From Verrucomicrobiota bacterium (lineage in GTDB: Bacteria; Verrucomicrobiota; Verrucomicrobiia; Chthoniobacterales; UBA10450), in assembly GCA_003219995.1 (NCBI GenBank), contig QHRC01000075.1, positions 17,185 through 25,054 on the forward strand: 7,870 bases of DNA, read 5' to 3'. The notes below the pieces were generated by a model. It saw only the letters and a program-made list of their open reading frames with translations, had not been told where the DNA came from and ran no database searches. How positions within the stretch are numbered: the first letter of the stretch is position 1; each line of letters opens with the position of its first letter. The position numbers and the translations under genes were made by a program. Positions 5,192 through 7,870 of the stretch are shown here, piece by piece.

Positions 5192-5998
5192 CTACAGTCT
5201 GACCAGCGGAAACAAAAACCGCAACGCCGGATCGACCCGAGTTGCCCATGCGCCTTCGCCGTGATCGCCGCCTTCTACTTCGATGTATTGAAGGTCATCG
5301 AACAACTTCCAGCCCTTTTCGACCAGCGCGTCACGCAACCTGCGGGCGCGTTCCCAGCCGGGCTCGTGCGTCCCGGTATCGAGCCAGATTTTGAGCGAAA
5401 GCTTCTTGTCGATCTTGTCGACCATTTTTATGATAACCTGATCGTCCCACCAAACCGAGGGCGACATCGCAATAAGCCGCGTGAACACATTCGGAAACCA
5501 GAGCCCAAGCGCGAGCGTGGCCAGTGCGCCGAGAGATGAGCCGCCCAAACCGGTGAACTCTGCTTCCGGCTTTGTGCGATAACAGCGATCGATGTACGGT
5601 TTTAATTCTTCAATTAGAAAGCGACCGTAATTTTTTAACAGACCGCGACTGCGTTTTTTTCGTTTCGCGTTCGAATCGATGATGCCCGGAGTCGGCGCGT
5701 ATTCATGAATGCGTTCTTCGCCTGTATTTGCAACGGCCACGATGATCAGTGGCTCGATTAGATTGGTTCGAATCAAGCGTTGGGCCGTTTCATCCACGCC
5801 CCACTCGATGCCGGCGAACGCGGTCGCTGCATCGAAAACATTCTGGCCGTCGTGCAAATACAAGACCGGATAACGCGTCCGCAAAAAGCGGCGATAACCG
5901 CGCGGGAGATAAACTAAGATGTCTCGCCGATTGCCGAGAATTCTCGATGAAAACGCGCGATGTCGTCTGATGTTTCCGGTCAGGGTGTGCTTGGGCAT
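5192..5998 (-). CDS. Alpha/beta-hydrolase esterase (Fes/IroE-like putative esterase family)
   Basis: A 268-residue protein with no signal peptide, so cytoplasmic. It fits the putative esterase family (PF00756 type), which includes enterochelin-esterase-like and S-formylglutathione-hydrolase-like enzymes. The N-terminus (residues 9-35, NIRRHRAF, then RDILVYLPRGY) and the YPVLYLHDGQNVFD segment (43-56) are typical. The nucleophile elbow is GLGGSSLGA at 150-158, with Ser155 as the central residue of GSSLG. The histidine is H246 in GGDHGEGAW. The acid is probably D207 (WLDTGTHE) or E212. Substrate cannot be named from sequence. It is divergent from the second esterase at 6142, separated by a palindromic repeat and a start-proximal hairpin, and convergent with the proline-rich ORF. 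The start at 5998 keeps the family N-terminus; no Shine-Dalgarno is visible because the hairpin abuts the ATG. Confidence 0.88.
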   Translation of the reverse strand: MPKHTLTGNIRRHRAFSSRILGNRRDILVYLPRGYRRFLRTRYPVLYLHDGQNVFDAATAFAGIEWGVDETAQRLIRTNLIEPLIIVAVANTGEERIHEYAPTPGIIDSNAKRKKRSRGLLKNYGRFLIEELKPYIDRCYRTKPEAEFTGLGGSSLGALATLALGLWFPNVFTRLIAMSPSVWWDDQVIIKMVDKIDKKLSLKIWLDTGTHEPGWERARRLRDALVEKGWKLFDDLQYIEVEGGDHGEGAWATRVDPALRFLFPLVRL

Positions 5999-6018
5999 GC
6001 GAAGCGAGACGCTTCGCA
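5998..6018 (-). promoter_or_regulatory. Perfect hairpin overlapping the esterase start codon
   Basis: TGCGAAGC (5998-6005) and GCTTCGCA (6011-6018) form a perfect 8-base stem around a 5-base loop. In the esterase transcript the 3' arm of the hairpin runs directly into, and includes the first base of, the AUG. It therefore occupies the place where a Shine-Dalgarno would be and could limit translation initiation. Any regulatory role is inference. Confidence 0.5.
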
Positions 6019-6047
6019 GAGGATATCGACCTTGTCCAACTCGGTTG

Positions 6048-6136
6048 GTAGGGACGCACCTCCGGGCGTCCGCCGATTTCTCTTGTGCATGTTAACGTCC
6101 CGCAATAAGTCGGACAGCTCGGAGAGCTGTCCCTAC
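6048..6136. repeat. REPIN-like inverted repeat, family 2, copy B (inverted relative to copy A)
   Basis: The left arm c (6048-6072) begins GTAGGGACGCACCTCCGGG. The right arm d (6109-6136) contains a perfect 9-base hairpin, GGACAGCTC (6112-6120) with GAGCTGTCC (6124-6132) around GGA. Copy A at 1570-1649 carries the same arms in the order d then c. The shared AGGGACGCACCTCCGGG segment of arm c is identical between copies. The element lies between the divergent esterases and ends 5 nt before the ATG at 6142. Confidence 0.82.
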
Positions 6137-6141
6137 CTGAA

Positions 6142-6852
6142 ATGAATGAACGTTACATCAAATGGCACACGCCTTATCTGAGCCGAGAGTTTGAGATGCT
6201 CGCATTCGGGGACGGCGGCGGCCTGCCCCTCATTCTGTTTCCGACTTCGTTCGGTAGTTATTACCAGAACAAAGATTTCGGCCTGGTCGGCGCAGTGAGC
6301 GGTTATGTCGATTCCGGGAAAGTCACCGTTTATTGCCCGGATGCGATCGATCTCGAAAGCTTTTACAACAAATCAATCCATCCGGCCGACCGGATGCGCA
6401 CCCATAACGCCTACGAAAACGTGATCGTCCACGACGTGTTCGATCTGGCACGGCGCGAATGCAATTGCCATCGCGTCGCTGTTAGCGGGGCCAGCCTCGG
6501 CGCTTATCACGCCGGGAACATCGCGTTCCGTCATCCCGATCTGGTCAGCCACTTCATCAGCTTGAGTGGCTCGTTCGACATCAGTTCGTTTTTCGATGGT
6601 TACCACGACGACAACATTTACTTCAACAGCCCGTATGAATATCTGCCGAACGTGACGGACCCATGGAAATACAATCACATGGGCATCATCCTCGGCACGG
6701 GCGAATGGGACAACACACGTCACGAAACGTTTCGTTTATCAGAGATTTTGAATTCAAAAGGCATCAACCATTGGCTCGACGACCGGAAATGGTGTGGCCA
6801 CGATTGGAATTACTGGCGCGACATGCTCCCGTATTATTTGTCGACGTTGTGA
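6142..6852 (+). CDS. Alpha/beta-hydrolase esterase, short form
   Basis: A 236-residue cytoplasmic protein of the alpha/beta-hydrolase fold. The nucleophile elbow is SGASLGAYHAGN at 115-126, with Ser118 in GASLG; the histidine is H220 in KWCGHDWNYWRDMLP; the acid is E188 or D190 in GTGEWD. Residues 28-44 (LPLILFPTSFGSYYQNK) are the oxyanion-side strand and loop. It has little similarity by eye to the esterase at 5192-5998 beyond the fold, so the two are not a recent duplication. Its substrate is unknown. It is codirectional with the ATP-grasp gene at 7215; the 362-base gap contains the GIY-YIG element, so the two may be an old pair pulled apart by insertion. No Shine-Dalgarno precedes the ATG; a stable hairpin of the family 2 repeat ends 9 nt upstream. 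Confidence 0.87.
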   Translation: MNERYIKWHTPYLSREFEMLAFGDGGGLPLILFPTSFGSYYQNKDFGLVGAVSGYVDSGKVTVYCPDAIDLESFYNKSIHPADRMRTHNAYENVIVHDVFDLARRECNCHRVAVSGASLGAYHAGNIAFRHPDLVSHFISLSGSFDISSFFDGYHDDNIYFNSPYEYLPNVTDPWKYNHMGIILGTGEWDNTRHETFRLSEILNSKGINHWLDDRKWCGHDWNYWRDMLPYYLSTL

Positions 6853-6875
6853 GGCGTCCGCGCGCTCTTTCTTCC

Positions 6876-7149
6876 TTGTCATGTCGAGCGGAGGCGAAAC
6901 ATCTCCATCGTTAATCTGAAACATGTCCGGCGATTACAACTTCTGGCTCTATAATTACCGATGTACCAAACTGATTTATTGGCAGCATTACTGCGACATT
7001 CGCGATGCGATCGCTCGCGAGACAGAAGTGAAGAAATGGAAGAAGATCGCACTCATTAATCGCTTGAACCCAAGTTGGCTGGACTTGAGCATCGAGGTCT
7101 TACAAGACAGATAAGGTAAGAGATTTCTCGACTTCGCTCGAAATGACAA
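6876..7149 (+). mobile_element. Putative small mobile element: inverted family 1 arms flanking a GIY-YIG relic
   Basis: Two 30-base arms in inverted orientation, at 6876-6905 (arm b, beginning TTGTCATGTCGAGCGGAGGC) and complement 7120-7149 (arm a, beginning TTGTCATTTCGAGCGAAGTC), are identical at 25 of 30 bases. They flank the GIY-YIG relic, whose stop codon is only 5 bases from the right arm. The same a and b arms form the compact repeat at 1064-1145, which looks like a version without the gene. The module sits in the gap between two codirectional genes. No target-site duplication was identified. The mobile-element reading is inference by analogy with REP/RAYT systems; the flanking inverted arms are direct observation. 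Confidence 0.55.
6923..7114 (+). pseudogene. GIY-YIG nuclease relic with the catalytic N-terminal core deleted in frame
   Basis: A 63-residue ORF. Residues 11-58 (YRCTKLIYWQHY, DIRDAIARETEVKKWKK, LINRLNPSWLDLSIEVL) match the C-terminal half of single-domain GIY-YIG proteins of the 'AIxREKxIKKWxxxxKxxLI..NPxWxDL' type. Residues 1-10 (MSGDYNFWLY) match their usual N-terminus just before the Y-I-L...LY-x-G-V-T segment. The roughly 35-40 residues that should lie between, including the GIY/YIG tyrosines and the catalytic Arg and His, are absent, and the frame continues across the junction near 6952. The family's RE glutamate is kept (E33 in ARETE). Nuclease activity is not expected. Intact relatives are about 95-100 residues. 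The gene is enclosed by inverted family 1 repeat arms. It may be a dead remnant or a short protein kept for another role. Confidence 0.7.
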
Positions 7150-7214
7150 GAAACCATATGCTGCTGCATTTTTATCGGTAAAGCTGATCCGCGTAATCCG
7201 CAGGTCATTTCATT

Positions 7215-7870
7215 ATGAAAAAAATCGGAATACTTTTTGGACAGGAACACAGTTTTCCGCCGGCGTTTGTCGAGCGGGTGAATCAGAAAACGGGGAGCAA
7301 AGACATCGTGGCCGAGTTCGTCAAGATCGACAAGGTGGCCCAAGGCGAGCCGTGCGGTTACGACGTGGTGATCGACCGCATCTCGCAGGACGTGCCGTTT
7401 TATCGCGCCTGGCTCAAAAACGCCGCCCTCACCGGGACCGCGGTCGTGAACAATCCTTTTTGGTGGAGTGCCGACGAAAAGTTTTTTAACAATGCGCTTG
7501 CCACCAAGATCGGCGTGGCCGTTCCGCGCACCGTGCTTCTGCCCTCCAACCAACCGCCGCCCGATACGAACGAAAAATCATTTCGTAATCTCGCGTATCC
7601 CATGAACTGGGAAGAAATTTTCAACTACGTCGGCTGGCCCGCGTTTTTCAAACCGTTCGCGGGCGGCGGTTGGAAAAACGTTTATCGCTTGCATAATCCC
7701 GACGAATTCTATCGCGCTTACAACGAGACTGGCCAGCTCGTCATGATGTTGCAGGAGGAGGTGAAATTCGACATGTACTTCCGTTGTTACTCGATCGATC
7801 AACGCCACGTGCGCATCATGCCCTACGAACCGCGGCATCCGTATCATTTGCGTTATCAAACGGAATGGCA
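7215..7870 (+). CDS. ATP-grasp domain protein, N-terminal part (runs off window)
   Basis: An open frame runs from ATG 7215 to the window end, giving 218 complete codons. The N-terminal pre-ATP-grasp domain opens with MKKIGILFGQEHSFPPAFVE. It continues through YDVVIDRISQDVPFYRAWL (49-67) and NNPFWWSADEKFFNNALATK (79-98), the last being the usual 'N-p-...-a-dnK' segment of RimK-like enzymes. The ATP-binding region follows: WPAFFKPFAGGGWKNVYRL (141-159), with Lys146 and the glycine loop 150-153, then MLQEEVKFDMYFRCYSID (178-195) with the acidic E181/E182. Such enzymes join a carboxylate to an amine or thiol via an acyl phosphate. The substrate is not readable from this part. The acidic residues for the second Mg site lie outside the window. 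A weak AGGT lies 11 nt before the start. It may belong with the esterase at 6142. Confidence 0.87.
   Translation, partial: MKKIGILFGQEHSFPPAFVERVNQKTGSKDIVAEFVKIDKVAQGEPCGYDVVIDRISQDVPFYRAWLKNAALTGTAVVNNPFWWSADEKFFNNALATKIGVAVPRTVLLPSNQPPPDTNEKSFRNLAYPMNWEEIFNYVGWPAFFKPFAGGGWKNVYRLHNPDEFYRAYNETGQLVMMLQEEVKFDMYFRCYSIDQRHVRIMPYEPRHPYHLRYQTEW

Noticed and set aside
6876..7149. Conventional insertion sequence
   Set aside because: No DDE or tyrosine transposase frame and no visible target-site duplication; the only ORF is GIY-YIG-related.

Overview
The window looks like chromosomal DNA from a soil-type Verrucomicrobiota, probably Chthoniobacterales or a relative. This rests on the moderately GC-rich protein style, the scarcity of clear Shine-Dalgarno sites, and dispersed palindromic repeats whose translations (HSERSRGI-like, GRDAPPG-like, RPTSNAQ-like) I associate with that group. 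Nothing phylogenetically decisive, such as rRNA, is present, so this is inference.

Layout. Positions 1-1010 hold the 5' part of a membrane-anchored AsmA/TamB-like protein on the minus strand. A block of plus-strand genes follows: a DUF420 membrane protein (1139-1573), a DUF2007 plus zinc-ribbon protein (1711-2166), a LysM protein with an L,D-transpeptidase-like domain lacking its catalytic Cys (2262-3101), accA (3203-4189), a secreted protein with a Cys/His/Asp pattern (4191-4994) and a 37-residue proline-rich ORF (5072-5185). Two alpha/beta-hydrolase esterases are divergent: 5192-5998 on minus and 6142-6852 on plus. After a relic GIY-YIG ORF (6923-7114), an ATP-grasp protein begins at 7215 and runs off the end.

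How the genes relate. accA and the gene after it (1 nt apart) are very likely cotranscribed. The DUF420, DUF2007 and LysM genes are loosely spaced and look like independent housekeeping or envelope genes. The second esterase and the ATP-grasp gene are codirectional and may be an ancestral pair now separated by an inserted element. The only firm pathway assignment is accA (fatty-acid synthesis).

The most unusual content is between the genes. Two families of REPIN-like elements occur twice each. Family 1 has two distinguishable arms, a and b, in inverted orientation. At 1064-1145 the arms enclose only a few tens of bases. At 6876-7149 the same two arm types flank a GIY-YIG nuclease relic, which looks like an autonomous/non-autonomous element pair. 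Family 2 (1570-1649 and 6048-6136) also has two distinct arms, and its second copy is inverted relative to the first. In both families differences between copies are partly compensatory in hairpin stems. A nested AT-rich inverted-repeat block fills the gap before accA, and a heptamer-periodic tract follows the gene at 4191-4994. No tRNA, rRNA, CRISPR array or intact transposase was seen.
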